In this document: in pieces, positions 7,325 to 16,504 of the stretch
How positions within the stretch are numbered: position 1 is the first letter of the stretch
Layout of the letters: each line of letters starts with the position of its first letter
Source: Bacillus suaedaesalsae
GTDB lineage: Bacteria; Bacillota; Bacilli; Bacillales; SA4
Length of the DNA: 64,000 bases
Direction of reading: 5' to 3'
NCBI RefSeq assembly: GCF_016890225.1
Contig: NZ_JAFELM010000034.1
Location: forward strand, 1-64,000
Translations under genes and position numbers: made by a program
The notes under the pieces: generated by a model
Databases searched by the model: none
Told to the model about the DNA's origin: nothing
Seen by the model: the letters and a program-made list of their open reading frames with translations, nothing else

Positions 7325-8299
7325 ATGAACGGGGAAAAACTACATATGATGAAGCTCAGTTTAATGAAAGACATTGTCCAGACAGTAAATTCCGAGTGGA
7401 AAAGTAATCTGGCAGAAGAAATAATGAAACGCTGGGACTATGACTTAGGTTCTGTCTATTACTGGAGAGCGAGTGCCAACTTTGTATTTGTATGTAAAAA
7501 AGAAGGAAAACGCTTATTTTTACGATTCAACTCAGTAAATGAAAGAACACTGGAACAACTAGAAAGTGAGATTACATTGATTAATGAAATTAGTGAACAT
7601 CACCTTCGAGTAGCAAAACCTATTATATCTAAGAACAATCATTATATTGAAAAAGTAGATACAAAATTAGGTGTTTTTTATGCAACTTTGTTTGAAGGTT
7701 TAGAAGGTGAACAGCTTGAAATTGAAAATCTAAATTCAGAGCAATATTACACATGGGGCTGTGCGTTAGGGAAGTTGCATGAAGTAAGTAAACAGTTGAA
7801 TGCAGAAAATGTACGAAAACGTCAAAGTTGGAAAGAGCATGCTGAGTTTATTAAGAGTCAGGTTGATAAAGAACTAATAGTGGAAATTGAAATACTAATG
7901 GTAGAATTAGAGGCTTTACCAACAACGAAGGATAACTTTGGGTTAATACATTTCGATTTTGAGCTTGATAATTTATATTGGAATAATGGTAAAATCAGTA
8001 TCCTTGATTTCGATGATGCTTCGTATTATTGGTATGTAGCAGATATTGCGTATGCCCTGCGAGATCTAGAAGACCTTTATGGTGAGACATTTGAAGCATT
8101 TATGAGTGGTTACATAAGTCAAACTTCTGTAGATGAAGAGGTGTTATCAAAACTACCGCTATTTATAAGATTCCATGAACTTTATATACATGCAAGGCTA
8201 AAAAGAGCTGTAGATCTAGAAGTCAATGCTAATCAACCTTCTTGGTTAAATGGATTAATTGAGAAGCTAGAAGGTAGATTAAAACAAATTAGTAGATAA
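7325..8299 (+). CDS. Aminoglycoside-phosphotransferase-like kinase (APH family)
   Basis: This 324-aa protein has the APH/choline-kinase fold. The catalytic loop reads LIHFDFELDNLYW (HxDxxxxN) and the metal-binding motif ILDFDDASYYWYVADIAY, both intact. The N-lobe region with RLFLRFNSV fits the Lys/Arg nucleotide-binding strand. Family members phosphorylate small molecules such as antibiotics, sugars or choline; the substrate cannot be assigned. ATG 7325 has no clear SD. GGGGA at 7331-7335 better fits the in-frame ATG at 7346 or 7349, so the protein may be 7-8 residues shorter. It is the second gene of the operon behind the sigma-W-type promoter. Confidence 0.78.
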   Translation: MNGEKLHMMKLSLMKDIVQTVNSEWKSNLAEEIMKRWDYDLGSVYYWRASANFVFVCKKEGKRLFLRFNSVNERTLEQLESEITLINEISEHHLRVAKPIISKNNHYIEKVDTKLGVFYATLFEGLEGEQLEIENLNSEQYYTWGCALGKLHEVSKQLNAENVRKRQSWKEHAEFIKSQVDKELIVEIEILMVELEALPTTKDNFGLIHFDFELDNLYWNNGKISILDFDDASYYWYVADIAYALRDLEDLYGETFEAFMSGYISQTSVDEEVLSKLPLFIRFHELYIHARLKRAVDLEVNANQPSWLNGLIEKLEGRLKQISR

Positions 8300-8377
8300 A
8301 ATTTTTATATTATACAATAAACTGTCCAAATTAAGGAAATACTGTTTTGTGCAGTATATAAATTGGAGGTTTAATGT

Positions 8378-10009
8378 ATGAATGACAATGAATACAGGGG
8401 TACAAATGTTAACGGAGAGGGTGAACAATCAGAAACTACGGGTAAGAATGAAACTTCTGATACGTTAACAAATAGACAAGGTCATCCAGTCACAGATAAT
8501 CAGAATGTAAGAACAGTAGGCAACCGTGGACCTACAACATTAGAAAATTATGATTTTCTCGAAAAAATTAGTCATTTTGATCGTGAGAGAATACCAGAGC
8601 GTGTTGTTCATGCAAGGGGTGCAGGTGCTCATGGTTATTTTGAACCTTATGGTACATATGGAGACGAGCCAATTTCTAAATATACAAGAGCAAAGCTGTT
8701 TCAAGAGAAAGGGAAGCAAACTCCAATTTTTATTCGCTTCTCAACAGTAACTCATAGTACTGCGTCACCAGAAACGTTAAGAGATCCAAGAGGGTTTGCC
8801 ATTAAGTTTTATACGGAGGATGGAAATTGGGACTTAGTTGGGAATAACTTAAAGATTTTCTTTATCCGTGATCCATTAAAGTTTCCTGATTTAGTTCATG
8901 CTTTTAAACCAGATCCTGTTACGAATATTCAGGATGGAGAAAGAATCTTTGATTTCATCTCCCAATCTCCTGAAGCGATGCACATGATTACGTTTTTATT
9001 TTCACCTTGGGGGATTCCTGCTAACTATAGACAAATGCAAGGATCGGGAGTTCACGCTTATCGATGGGTTAATGAAAAGGGTGAAGCAGTACTTGTAAAA
9101 TATCACTTTGAACCAAAGCAAGGAATAAAAAACTTAACGCAAGAAGAGGCAGAGAAAGTACAAGGAAAGAACTTCAATCATGCTACTCAAGATTTGTATG
9201 AAGCAATTGAAAAAGGTGAATACCCTGAATGGGAAATGTTTGTACAAATCATGAGTGATGACGAACATCCAGAGCTAGACTTTGATCCGCTTGATCCAAC
9301 AAAACTCTGGTATAAAGATCAGTTTCCATGGGTTCCTGTAGGGAAAATTGTACTAAATAAAAACCCTGAAAACTATTTTGCTGAATTAGAACAGGTTGCT
9401 TTCGGTACAGGGGTTTTAGTGGACGGTCTAGACTTTTCTGACGATAAATTACTTCAAGGGAGAACGTTTTCCTATTCAGATACTCAGCGTTATCGGGTTG
9501 GAGCGAATTATCTGCAGCTTCCGATTAATGCACCAAAAAAGCATGTTGCCACTAATCAAGAGGGCGGTCAAATGCTATATAAAGTTGACCGAGGAGCAAA
9601 TCAAAATCCACATGTTAACTATGAACCATCCATATTAGGCGGATTAAAGGAAGCAAAACAATCCGGGAAAGACCATACTCCTTTTGTTGAAGGAGATGTG
9701 AAAAGAGAAAAGATTGATCGTACAAATGATTATGGTCAAGCTGGTGAAACATATCGTAGATTTAACGATTGGGAACGAGATGAGTTAATAAAAAATCTTG
9801 TCAATACACTAAAACCAGCACATGAAGAAATTCAAAATACGATGATTGAGCACTTAACGATGTGTGACCCTGATTATGGACGTAGAGTAGCAGAAGGATT
9901 GCATAGCAAAAGTGCCGATGAAACAGCACATGGACCAATTGGAACAACGGATACTGAAGAAGCTGTAAAATTAGCAGAAGAAATGGGACATGCTTCTGAT
10001 CCATATTAA
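8378..10009 (+). CDS. katX: Catalase, KatX-like (heme, small-subunit type)
   Basis: This 543-aa monofunctional heme catalase breaks hydrogen peroxide into water and oxygen. The active-site His lies in [18 protein letters not shown], the Asn in [14 protein letters not shown] and the proximal heme Tyr in [18 protein letters not shown] 60-residue hydrophilic N-terminal extension and the total length fit the B. subtilis germination catalase KatX (about 547 aa) better than vegetative KatA (about 483 aa), hence the symbol; this choice is inference. SD is GGAGG before ATG 8378. It is monocistronic, with a terminator at 10021-10056. No convincing sigma-F or PerR site could be fixed. Confidence 0.85.
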   Translation: MNDNEYRGTNVNGEGEQSETTGKNETSDTLTNRQGHPVTDNQNVRTVGNRGPTTLENYDFLEKISHFDRERIPERVVHARGAGAHGYFEPYGTYGDEPISKYTRAKLFQEKGKQTPIFIRFSTVTHSTASPETLRDPRGFAIKFYTEDGNWDLVGNNLKIFFIRDPLKFPDLVHAFKPDPVTNIQDGERIFDFISQSPEAMHMITFLFSPWGIPANYRQMQGSGVHAYRWVNEKGEAVLVKYHFEPKQGIKNLTQEEAEKVQGKNFNHATQDLYEAIEKGEYPEWEMFVQIMSDDEHPELDFDPLDPTKLWYKDQFPWVPVGKIVLNKNPENYFAELEQVAFGTGVLVDGLDFSDDKLLQGRTFSYSDTQRYRVGANYLQLPINAPKKHVATNQEGGQMLYKVDRGANQNPHVNYEPSILGGLKEAKQSGKDHTPFVEGDVKREKIDRTNDYGQAGETYRRFNDWERDELIKNLVNTLKPAHEEIQNTMIEHLTMCDPDYGRRVAEGLHSKSADETAHGPIGTTDTEEAVKLAEEMGHASDPY

Positions 10010-10020
10010 AATTCCATCCT

Positions 10021-10056
10021 AAAAAAGCTATCCAAATATGGGTAGCTTTTTCTTTT
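10021..10056 (+). terminator. Intrinsic terminator of the catalase gene
   Basis: Stem AAAGCTATCC/GGGTAGCTTT with a 6-nt loop and a T-rich tail. Confidence 0.8.
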
Positions 10057-10251
10057 TGTTATATTAGTTCGTATGTACCAAGCTTCTTTTAAATCTAAAA
10101 AATTACTTACTCAAAAGTATTTTGAAAGTTTGTCTTTACATTATCATATTGTGTGATTATACTAACTATATATTAAATAATCAGATTATTTAAAAGTTTC
10201 CAAATTACCTAAAATTAAGGTGGTTTGGGAACAAAGAAGGAGGTCAAAAGG

Positions 10252-11772
10252 ATGGATAATCGTCCTCAATGGGGAACACGTGCAGGTTTTATCTTAGCAG
10301 CAGTTGGTTCCGCAATAGGTCTAGGGAACATTTGGAGATTCCCAGCAGTAGCTTATGAAAATGGTGGAGGCGCATTTTTTATTCCGTATTTGTTTGCACT
10401 TTTAACAGCCGGTATTCCACTATTGATCCTAGAGTTTACAATAGGTCATAAGTATCGTGGCTCAGCTCCGTTATCTTATGCAAGATTGAACAAGAAGACA
10501 GAGTGGTTAGGATGGTGGCAAGTAGCTGTATCATTCGTTATTGCTTGTTATTATCCAGTTATTATCGCATGGGCGATGTCTTATTCTGCTTTCTCATTCA
10601 ACCAAAACTGGGGAACAGACACAGCAGGTTTCTTAATTGGTGAGTATTTACAAGTAGGAGCACCAGGAGAGATTGGCGGATTAGTACCTGGAGTATTTTT
10701 ACCACTGTTAATTGTTTGGGCAATTACACTTGGTGTCCTTTTCAAAGGTGTTAAAAAAGGAATTGAAATGATTAATCGCGTTTGTATTCCTTTGCTAGTT
10801 GTACTATTTTTAATTGTCGTTCTCCGTGCGGTCACGTTGGATGGAGCTGCAGAAGGCTTGAATGCTTTCTTTACACCAAACTGGGATAGCATTATGGATG
10901 GTAAGGTTTGGGTAGCGGCATATGGACAAATTTTCTTTAGTTTATCAATTGCATTTGCTATCATGATTACTTATTCAAGTTATCTTCCAAAGAAGTCTGA
11001 TTTAACAAATAATGCCTTCATTACTGGTTTTGGTAACTCTGCATTTGAACTTTTAGCTGGTATTGGAGTTTTCAGTGCACTAGGATTTATGGCAATGCAA
11101 GTTGGAAAGCCTGTAGAAGAGGTTGTATCATCTGGAGTAGGATTAGCATTCATTGTATTCCCACAAATCATTAACGAAATGCCAGCGTTAAATGGGCTTT
11201 TCGGATTCCTATTCTTTGGATCATTAGTATTAGCAGGATTAACGTCACTCATCTCAATCGTTGAAACGTTTATCGCTGGTATTCAAGATAAGTTTAAATT
11301 TTCACGTACAAAGGCAGTATTGATTGGTGGGGGAGCAGCAGCTTTAGTATCTGTACTATTTGCTACTAGAGGTGGATTAAACTTCTTAGACGTAGCTGAT
11401 TACTTCATTAATAACTTTGGTGTTACGTTAGCAGGTCTTGCAGAAGTAGTTGTCATTGCATGGGTGCTGAAAGAGCTTAAAAACCTGCAGGCACATGCAA
11501 ATGGAGTATCAGATATCATGTTAGGAGCATGGTGGAAAATCTGCTTGGGTATTATTACACCAATTGTACTTGGATATATGATGTTCGATAATATCCGAAA
11601 AAACTTAAACCCTGAAACATTTTACGGTAATGGTGACTATGGTCTATCCTTCTTAATCTATTCTGGATGGGTAGTTGCTGGTTTAGCCCTTGTAGTTGGT
11701 ATTGTATTCTCATTATTCAAGTGGGATCGACAAACACTAAACGTACCAGATAACAAGGAGGTATCTCAATAA
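10252..11772 (+). CDS. NSS-family sodium-dependent amino-acid transporter, large subunit (MetP-like)
   Basis: This 506-aa protein of the neurotransmitter:sodium symporter family has about 11-12 TM segments. The signature SAIGLGNIWRFPAVAYENGG near the N-terminus (residues about 17-36) forms the sodium and substrate site of LeuT-type carriers. ATG 10252 is chosen because AAGGAGGTC lies 8 nt before it; the upstream TTG at 10225 would place the SD inside the gene. The next gene encodes a 35-aa MetS-like subunit overlapping the stop by one base, which points to a methionine/alanine importer of the MetPS type known from Corynebacterium. Confidence 0.88.
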   Translation: MDNRPQWGTRAGFILAAVGSAIGLGNIWRFPAVAYENGGGAFFIPYLFALLTAGIPLLILEFTIGHKYRGSAPLSYARLNKKTEWLGWWQVAVSFVIACYYPVIIAWAMSYSAFSFNQNWGTDTAGFLIGEYLQVGAPGEIGGLVPGVFLPLLIVWAITLGVLFKGVKKGIEMINRVCIPLLVVLFLIVVLRAVTLDGAAEGLNAFFTPNWDSIMDGKVWVAAYGQIFFSLSIAFAIMITYSSYLPKKSDLTNNAFITGFGNSAFELLAGIGVFSALGFMAMQVGKPVEEVVSSGVGLAFIVFPQIINEMPALNGLFGFLFFGSLVLAGLTSLISIVETFIAGIQDKFKFSRTKAVLIGGGAAALVSVLFATRGGLNFLDVADYFINNFGVTLAGLAEVVVIAWVLKELKNLQAHANGVSDIMLGAWWKICLGIITPIVLGYMMFDNIRKNLNPETFYGNGDYGLSFLIYSGWVVAGLALVVGIVFSLFKWDRQTLNVPDNKEVSQ

Positions 11773-11879
11773 TGGGCGCAAGCGCAATTTTTATGATGGT
11801 TGTAGGTATCGTAATTATTTGGGGCGGATTAGCTGCAAGTATTACCTTTGCTGTTAGGAAAGCAAAACAAAACTCATAA
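11772..11879 (+). CDS. metS: MetS-family NSS transporter small subunit (35 aa)
   Basis: A one-TM peptide starting MGASAIFMMVVGIVIIWGG and ending in a basic tail (VRKAKQNS). This is the typical form of the small subunit that NSS importers of the MetPS type need for transport. The start overlaps the large-subunit stop in TAATG, and the SD AAGGAGG lies inside the end of the large-subunit gene, so the two are translationally coupled. It is too short for most gene callers. Confidence 0.88.
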   Translation: MGASAIFMMVVGIVIIWGGLAASITFAVRKAKQNS

Positions 11880-11888
11880 CAAATTGAA

Positions 11889-11920
11889 AGACAGGTTCGA
11901 AAACAGAACCTGTCTTTTTT
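11889..11920 (+). terminator. Intrinsic terminator of metPS-like operon
   Basis: A 10-bp perfect stem AGACAGGTTC/GAACCTGTCT, 7-nt loop and T-run. Confidence 0.9.
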
Positions 11921-11950
11921 ATTGACTAAAAAGAAATATAAACTATTTAA

Positions 11951-12934
11951 CTATTTTCGATTACGCTCTTGTCTTTCCCAAGCTCTTAAATGTGGGAATG
12001 GATCAAATGACCATTCTGTATATCCATTATCTTTATACATACCGTAATGTAGATGTGGAGGAAACTTACCTGCTGTACCAGGAGGACCATAGCCAGAGCT
12101 TCCAACAGACCCAATAATCATGCCAGGCTCAACAATTTGTCCTACCGTAAGATCCTTGGCAAACCCATTTAAGTGAGCAAAGTAATGGTATGTATTATTT
12201 AAATCACGAATACCTACTCTCCATCCACCAAATCGGTTCCAGCCTTTAACCTCTATAATTCCATAACATGTCGAACGAACAGGTACGCCATAATTTGCAA
12301 AAATATCTGTACCTTCATGCATACGTAAGCCGCCCCAACCTCTTCGATCACCCCACGTATTTTTATAACTATGGTTACTTCGAATCGGTACTGGGAATGC
12401 ATGCTGATCTAACTCTAACCTCCCAAAATGCTTAAACACTTTCATGTGACCCATAATCAATGCCACTGTTTTGTCACGCTGATAGTAATCCCATAAAGCG
12501 ATTTTTACATTATGATGATCACTTCCATAGGATTGAATATAATTGGCCATCGTATATAAGACATCCTCATCATCTAATCGGTTGGCCACACCGTCACCAT
12601 TTCCATCTTGTCCCATACCCCCAAATACCCCGATTGTGACTGGGTTTGTATCTTCACTGTTAGGGTTAATAGGTCCACTCCATACCTCTTTCGGATAATA
12701 TATGCCGATTGCACCTTCTGGCTTTGGCAAATCCTTTCGAGAGAAGCGTAAGTTTCGCTCATATTGATCAACGGCGGCTAGATAGTACCATGGAATTTGA
12801 GTTAGAGCCTCCATTTTCGTATATAATTCCATCCTTATTTGATAAAGCTTTGCTTGTTCTTCCCCAGTTATTGCATGTGTCATGTTCGGGGACATGATTG
12901 AAAAGAAAAGTAACAATATGAACAATCTTTTCAC
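11951..12934 (-). CDS. lytH: LytH, sporulation L-Ala-D-Glu endopeptidase (M23)
   Basis: This 327-aa M23 metallopeptidase is the LytH (YunA) type, which in B. subtilis trims tetrapeptides of spore cortex peptidoglycan to single L-Ala. A signal peptide VKRLFILLLFFSIMSPN..THA is visible, then a helical region, then the LytM domain. Zinc-site motifs are GLRMHEGTDIF (H-x3-D) and FPPHLHYGMY (HxH). GTG 12934 is preferred because AAAGGAG lies 7 nt upstream and the length then matches B. subtilis (about 326 aa); the frame extends 5' to 12988 without a good SD. It lies next to lipA, as in B. subtilis. Confidence 0.88.
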   Translation of the reverse strand: MKRLFILLLFFSIMSPNMTHAITGEEQAKLYQIRMELYTKMEALTQIPWYYLAAVDQYERNLRFSRKDLPKPEGAIGIYYPKEVWSGPINPNSEDTNPVTIGVFGGMGQDGNGDGVANRLDDEDVLYTMANYIQSYGSDHHNVKIALWDYYQRDKTVALIMGHMKVFKHFGRLELDQHAFPVPIRSNHSYKNTWGDRRGWGGLRMHEGTDIFANYGVPVRSTCYGIIEVKGWNRFGGWRVGIRDLNNTYHYFAHLNGFAKDLTVGQIVEPGMIIGSVGSSGYGPPGTAGKFPPHLHYGMYKDNGYTEWSFDPFPHLRAWERQERNRK

Positions 12935-13009
12935 CGTTAAACTCCTTTCTTTCATGCTCGAAACAAAAGAAAAAGAATCGAACATCAACTGTTTTCCTCT
13001 ACCAATAAA

Positions 13010-13340
13010 TTTCTTTTGACTGTCTTATATAGCTAGGCAAGTTTTTCTAACTTTAGTTTGCAAAAGAAGTATCAAAAACATTAATGCGAATTTATGGTAA
13101 TTTACTTTTGTTTAATTTGTGGTAGGAAAATATGAGGTCCAACCCAATATAATCAGTGGGAAATTTACTTAGTTGGCGGATATTGCAAAGGTATGTTAAA
13201 GTGAAATGGACTACTATGATATATTTCTTGGCTTATAAGAAAATATATAACTTTCTTAACGCATAAGAAAAACTAAGACAATCTCCTGCGTCTAAAGACT
13301 TGTCGCTAGCCAAGTTTTTCTAAAAAATTTACATATATAG
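13010..13340. other. Intergenic region lytH-lipA with a 19-bp direct repeat
   Basis: No convincing gene was found in these 330 bases between divergent lytH and lipA. GCTAGGCAAGTTTTTCTAA at 13032-13050 recurs as GCTAGCCAAGTTTTTCTAA at 13305-13323, with one mismatch in 19. The second copy lies directly before the lipA SD. Promoters for both genes must lie here, but none could be fixed with confidence. Confidence 0.5.
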
Positions 13341-13351
13341 GAGTGATCGGC

Positions 13352-14236
13352 ATGGCCAAGAATGAGGAATACGTTCGAAAGCCTGAATGGCTAAAGATCA
13401 AATTAAATACAAACGAGAATTACACTGGCTTAAAGAAAATGATGAGAGAAAAAAACCTACATACAGTATGTGAAGAGGCGAGATGCCCTAACATTCATGA
13501 GTGCTGGGCGGTTCGTAAGACCGCAACATTTATGATTTTAGGTGATGTTTGTACAAGAGCATGCCGATTCTGTGCAGTAAAGACTGGTCTTCCTAATGAA
13601 CTGGATTTGAAAGAGCCAGAACGTGTAGCAGATAGTGTGTCTATAATGGGGCTAAAGCATGCTGTTATTACGGCAGTAGCTCGTGATGATTTAAAAGATG
13701 GCGGAGCAACTGTATTTGCAGAAACAGTACGAGCAGTTCGTCGAAAAAATCCTTTTACTTCAATTGAAGTGTTACCATCAGATATGAATGGTGAGTATGA
13801 AAACTTAAAAACATTGATGGATGCTAAGCCAGACATCCTAAACCATAACATCGAAACCGTGCGCCGTTTATCAGACCGTGTTCGTGCTAGAGCAAAATAC
13901 GATCGTTCTTTAGAATTTTTACGCAGAGCGAAGGAAATGTATCCAGAAATTCCTACAAAATCAAGTATCATGGTTGGGCTTGGTGAAACGAAGGAAGATA
14001 TTATTGAAACAATGGACGACCTTCGTGCTAACAATGTGGATATCATGACAATCGGTCAATATTTACAACCATCGAAAAAACATTTACCAGTCTTAAAATA
14101 TTATCACCCAGATGAGTTCCAAGAACTAAAGGAAATCGCCTTAAGTAAAGGATTCAGCCATTGTGAAGCGGGACCACTGGTTAGATCTTCATATCATGCA
14201 GATGAACAAGTGAATGCAGCGAAACAACAAGCATAA
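13352..14236 (+). CDS. lipA: Lipoyl synthase LipA
   Basis: This is the radical-SAM enzyme that inserts two sulfurs into protein-bound octanoate to make lipoyl groups for the 2-oxoacid dehydrogenases and the glycine cleavage system. It is 294 aa. Both cluster motifs are present: the auxiliary 4Fe-4S triplet in [13 protein letters not shown] and the radical-SAM [11 protein letters not shown] 13352 follows AGGAG by 8 nt; the in-frame GTG at 13343 overlaps the SD. It stands alone with a terminator behind it. Confidence 0.97.
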   Translation: MAKNEEYVRKPEWLKIKLNTNENYTGLKKMMREKNLHTVCEEARCPNIHECWAVRKTATFMILGDVCTRACRFCAVKTGLPNELDLKEPERVADSVSIMGLKHAVITAVARDDLKDGGATVFAETVRAVRRKNPFTSIEVLPSDMNGEYENLKTLMDAKPDILNHNIETVRRLSDRVRARAKYDRSLEFLRRAKEMYPEIPTKSSIMVGLGETKEDIIETMDDLRANNVDIMTIGQYLQPSKKHLPVLKYYHPDEFQELKEIALSKGFSHCEAGPLVRSSYHADEQVNAAKQQA

Positions 14237-14243
14237 TGCAGAG

Positions 14244-14270
14244 CGAGCTACTATTGTAGCTCGTTTTTTA
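14244..14270 (+). terminator. Intrinsic terminator of lipA
   Basis: Perfect 8-bp stem CGAGCTAC/GTAGCTCG, TATT loop and T-run. Confidence 0.88.
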
Positions 14271-14437
14271 TTTAGTTTGTATTCTGTAGATAAATTGGAA
14301 CAATGTTTACGAATAGACTTTTTATGAGCACAAATCATTATTTAAGAGCCAAACTGGCACAATTAAGAGTCTTTGACCATAAAACGGAAATTGCAAATGA
14401 AAAAACCAGCACACGGTTAGGTGCACTGGTCTTCTAT

Positions 14438-15226
14438 TTACAATCGATTGTTACGATACGTTTCACCATTATCGTCTGTGTCATTCATTTTTGCTCTATC
14501 ATCTTTATCATCTGTTTTCACTGTATCTTGTGTGTTGCCGGTATTGTTTTCGGTTGTACCTTCGTTCATATCCTCGTCGATTTCTTCATTGTTCTCATTG
14601 ATCATTTCGCCATTTGCGTTTTCACCATCACTTAGCTTACGCCCTTGTGGTGCATTTAACATATCTTTAATGGTTGTATCTAATATTCGGTCAATATCAC
14701 GACTGTTAGAATCAAGACGGCCGTATTTTTGTACTTCATCAATCATCATCGGTTCATCTGAAACATAAACGTGATACCAGCGAGGTACAACGGACATTGC
14801 TGTTTTCTTAACCTGGTCTGCTGTTTCAAAGCGGTTAGATGAGTCTGTCTCATAAGCAATTAATACTTCTTCATCTGTAACTAATGTACCTACATCGTTT
14901 ACGTTAGGAAGTAAAATCGTCATTTTACTAATCAAGTCAGCAACCTGCTCACGGTCAATCTGAGGCATATCACCAACATAATACTCATTTTCACCTGCAA
15001 TAGGGCTCTTTTGATGACGAACAAATCCGAAGTTAGTACCTGCTTCGTCATGATCACCATTGTTATTCATGTTTCTGCTATTATATAGTTCATTTTTATC
15101 AGACACATGAATCGCTCTGTTGCCAGTTTCCTTATGAAAATCTTGATCATCCGAAAATGCCTCATACTGACAAGCAGTTAACATTGAAAGTGCGGATATC
15201 CCAACTAACAAAAGTTTTTTATTCAC
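14438..15226 (-). CDS. yutC: YutC, YhcN/YlaJ-family sporulation lipoprotein
   Basis: This 262-aa lipoprotein belongs to the YhcN/YlaJ spore family. The lipobox LSMLTAC is at residues 13-19, so the mature protein is anchored by a lipid at Cys19. The folded domain covers about residues 70-195. The C-terminal 60 residues are very acidic and Asn-rich (INENNEEIDEDMNEG), probably disordered. GTG 15226 is chosen: AAGGGGG lies 8 nt upstream, whereas the GTG at 15235 abuts the SD. The position between lipA and yutD matches B. subtilis. Confidence 0.82.
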   Translation of the reverse strand: MNKKLLLVGISALSMLTACQYEAFSDDQDFHKETGNRAIHVSDKNELYNSRNMNNNGDHDEAGTNFGFVRHQKSPIAGENEYYVGDMPQIDREQVADLISKMTILLPNVNDVGTLVTDEEVLIAYETDSSNRFETADQVKKTAMSVVPRWYHVYVSDEPMMIDEVQKYGRLDSNSRDIDRILDTTIKDMLNAPQGRKLSDGENANGEMINENNEEIDEDMNEGTTENNTGNTQDTVKTDDKDDRAKMNDTDDNGETYRNNRL

Positions 15227-15356
15227 TTTCGTCACCCCCTTACACTTATGTTCACCTAAATTATTGATTTTCTACTTAGAAATTGTTGGTGAAGTCAAGG
15301 AAGAATAGCGATTTGTCCCAGCTTTATGGTAAAATAGAGGAAATAGAGGTGAGGAT

Positions 15357-15632
15357 ATGTTCCAAATTAATCATTTAACGTATGAAGTATTGGAAGATTA
15401 TCGTGAAGGCTTTAATGAGGAAGCCCTTCGAGGTAGATATAGTGAGATCCTAAATAAGTATGATTACATTGTAGGTGATTGGGGTTATAACCAACTTCGT
15501 CTTAAAGGCTTCTTTGATGATCAAAATCAAAAGGCAACCTATGATACAAAAATCAGTACGCTAAAAGAGTATTTGTACGAGTACTGTAACTTTGGTTGTG
15601 CTTATTTCGTACTTCGTAAAGTGAAAAAATAG
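15357..15632 (+). CDS. yutD: YutD family protein (DUF1027)
   Basis: This 91-aa soluble protein contains the conserved EVLEDYREGFNEEALRGRYS and YIVGDWGYNQLRLKGF segments of the YutD/DUF1027 family. The function is unknown. The SD GAGGTGAGGAT is close to ATG 15357. Order lipA-yutC-yutD is as in B. subtilis. It shares a bidirectional terminator with the next, convergent gene. Confidence 0.9.
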   Translation: MFQINHLTYEVLEDYREGFNEEALRGRYSEILNKYDYIVGDWGYNQLRLKGFFDDQNQKATYDTKISTLKEYLYEYCNFGCAYFVLRKVKK

Positions 15633-15660
15633 AAATCGGAAGATCCGATTTCTATTTTTC
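15629..15660. terminator. Bidirectional terminator yutD / 15652 gene
   Basis: Perfect 10-bp stem AGAAATCGGA/TCCGATTTCT with a 3-nt loop. The stem overlaps the last codons of the minus-strand gene. Confidence 0.85.
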
Positions 15661-15960
15661 TTTGCTAAAGGTTGGGGTTGTAAATGGTTGTTCTTCATTC
15701 ACTTCTGGGTCATCGTGGGTAGGATGAGCACCAGGAAATTGTCTTGGAATATCTTGATGAAGATTTTTAAATTCATAATTAAAGGCACTATATGTTCTTT
15801 GCCCCTCTTGCCAAGGTGTTGATTTATTTTGAACAGGTTCATCAGCACCAATTGGACAACCATAAGGTCCTTCTGGCATGTGGTTTGGTACAATAAAGTT
15901 ACGCATAGCTTCTACATTAGAGAAATCTGTGTACGTTTCTGTATCTTTATTGTCTACCAT
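15652..15960 (-). CDS. Conserved Bacillus cytosolic protein, unknown
   Basis: This 102-aa hydrophilic protein is rich in Pro, with conserved-looking blocks TYTDFSNVEAMRNF, PEGPYGCPIGADEPV and STPWQEGQRTYSAFNYEFK. I recognise it as a widespread Bacillaceae protein usually annotated only as cytosolic or hypothetical. It has no membrane segment. ATG 15960 is best placed after GAGGTG; ATG 15966 and GTG 15969 are alternatives. It faces yutD convergently and has the DUF3055 gene upstream on the same strand. Confidence 0.75.
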   Translation of the reverse strand: MVDNKDTETYTDFSNVEAMRNFIVPNHMPEGPYGCPIGADEPVQNKSTPWQEGQRTYSAFNYEFKNLHQDIPRQFPGAHPTHDDPEVNEEQPFTTPTFSKEK

Positions 15961-16075
15961 TGACATCACCTCTTTTAAGACTTTAGGCTTGGGTGATCAG
16001 TTCAACTTACAATCATTCAAAATGTTTGTAAGTATCCCCTATCTCTGGTAGTGTTCCCCGTTTTATTTTATCTCA

Positions 16076-16342
16076 TTAGACGATTTCGTATAAGAAAGAA
16101 CGAAGCTCTTCAGCATCCTCTTCGTTTAAGTTATAAGCTTCCTCTAAATATCCCGGTTCATCTAAATCATCTTGTCCAATGATAGCGAAACGGCCACCTT
16201 GTATATCTAAAACAAGTTTCTTCCCGTAATATCGATCTGAAACAATGATCGCTAAATCAAAACGAGCATTTTCACCCATAAAACTTACAAATCTCGTGTT
16301 TGTCTGTACAGTATCATCATAAAGGTACATGCGTTCAGCCAT
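16076..16342 (-). CDS. DUF3055 family protein
   Basis: This 88-aa protein resembles DUF3055 (MAERMYLYDDTVQTNTRFVS, then RFDLAIIVSDRYYGKKLVLD). Function unknown. SD AGGAGG before ATG 16342 is excellent. The gene probably forms a transcription unit with the minus-strand gene at 15652, 115 bp downstream. Confidence 0.82.
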   Translation of the reverse strand: MAERMYLYDDTVQTNTRFVSFMGENARFDLAIIVSDRYYGKKLVLDIQGGRFAIIGQDDLDEPGYLEEAYNLNEEDAEELRSFLYEIV

Positions 16343-16504
16343 AAAAAAAACCTCCTAACGTTCATATAGTTCTTATAGTAACATATTTTTTCCAAGGATT
16401 CTTTCCAGAATCATAAAAAAGAAAAGGAGAATATTGTCGTTATATGTTAAAATAGTAGGTAATTAGGAGTCTTATCGTGTGACACTTTAGGAAGGGGAAC
16501 AACA

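Noticed and set aside
8301-8377. PerR box or sigma-F promoter before the catalase
   Set aside because: TTATATTATACAATA is only partly palindromic and no sigma-F consensus could be placed, so neither is claimed.
9801-10004. Minus-strand frame inside the catalase gene
   Set aside because: Shadow of the catalase coding sequence, no SD, no family resemblance.
10057-10251. Riboswitch or T-box upstream of the NSS transporter
   Set aside because: No T-box sequence, no SAM/lysine-type conserved core and no terminator/antiterminator pair seen.
13495-14046. 183-codon minus-strand frame inside lipA
   Set aside because: Antisense to strongly conserved lipA motifs, no SD, no recognisable protein.
14303-14768. 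Plus-strand frames opposite the end of yutC
   Set aside because: Generated by the acidic, repetitive C-terminus of yutC on the other strand; hydrophobic Ser/Phe-rich composition typical of antisense frames.
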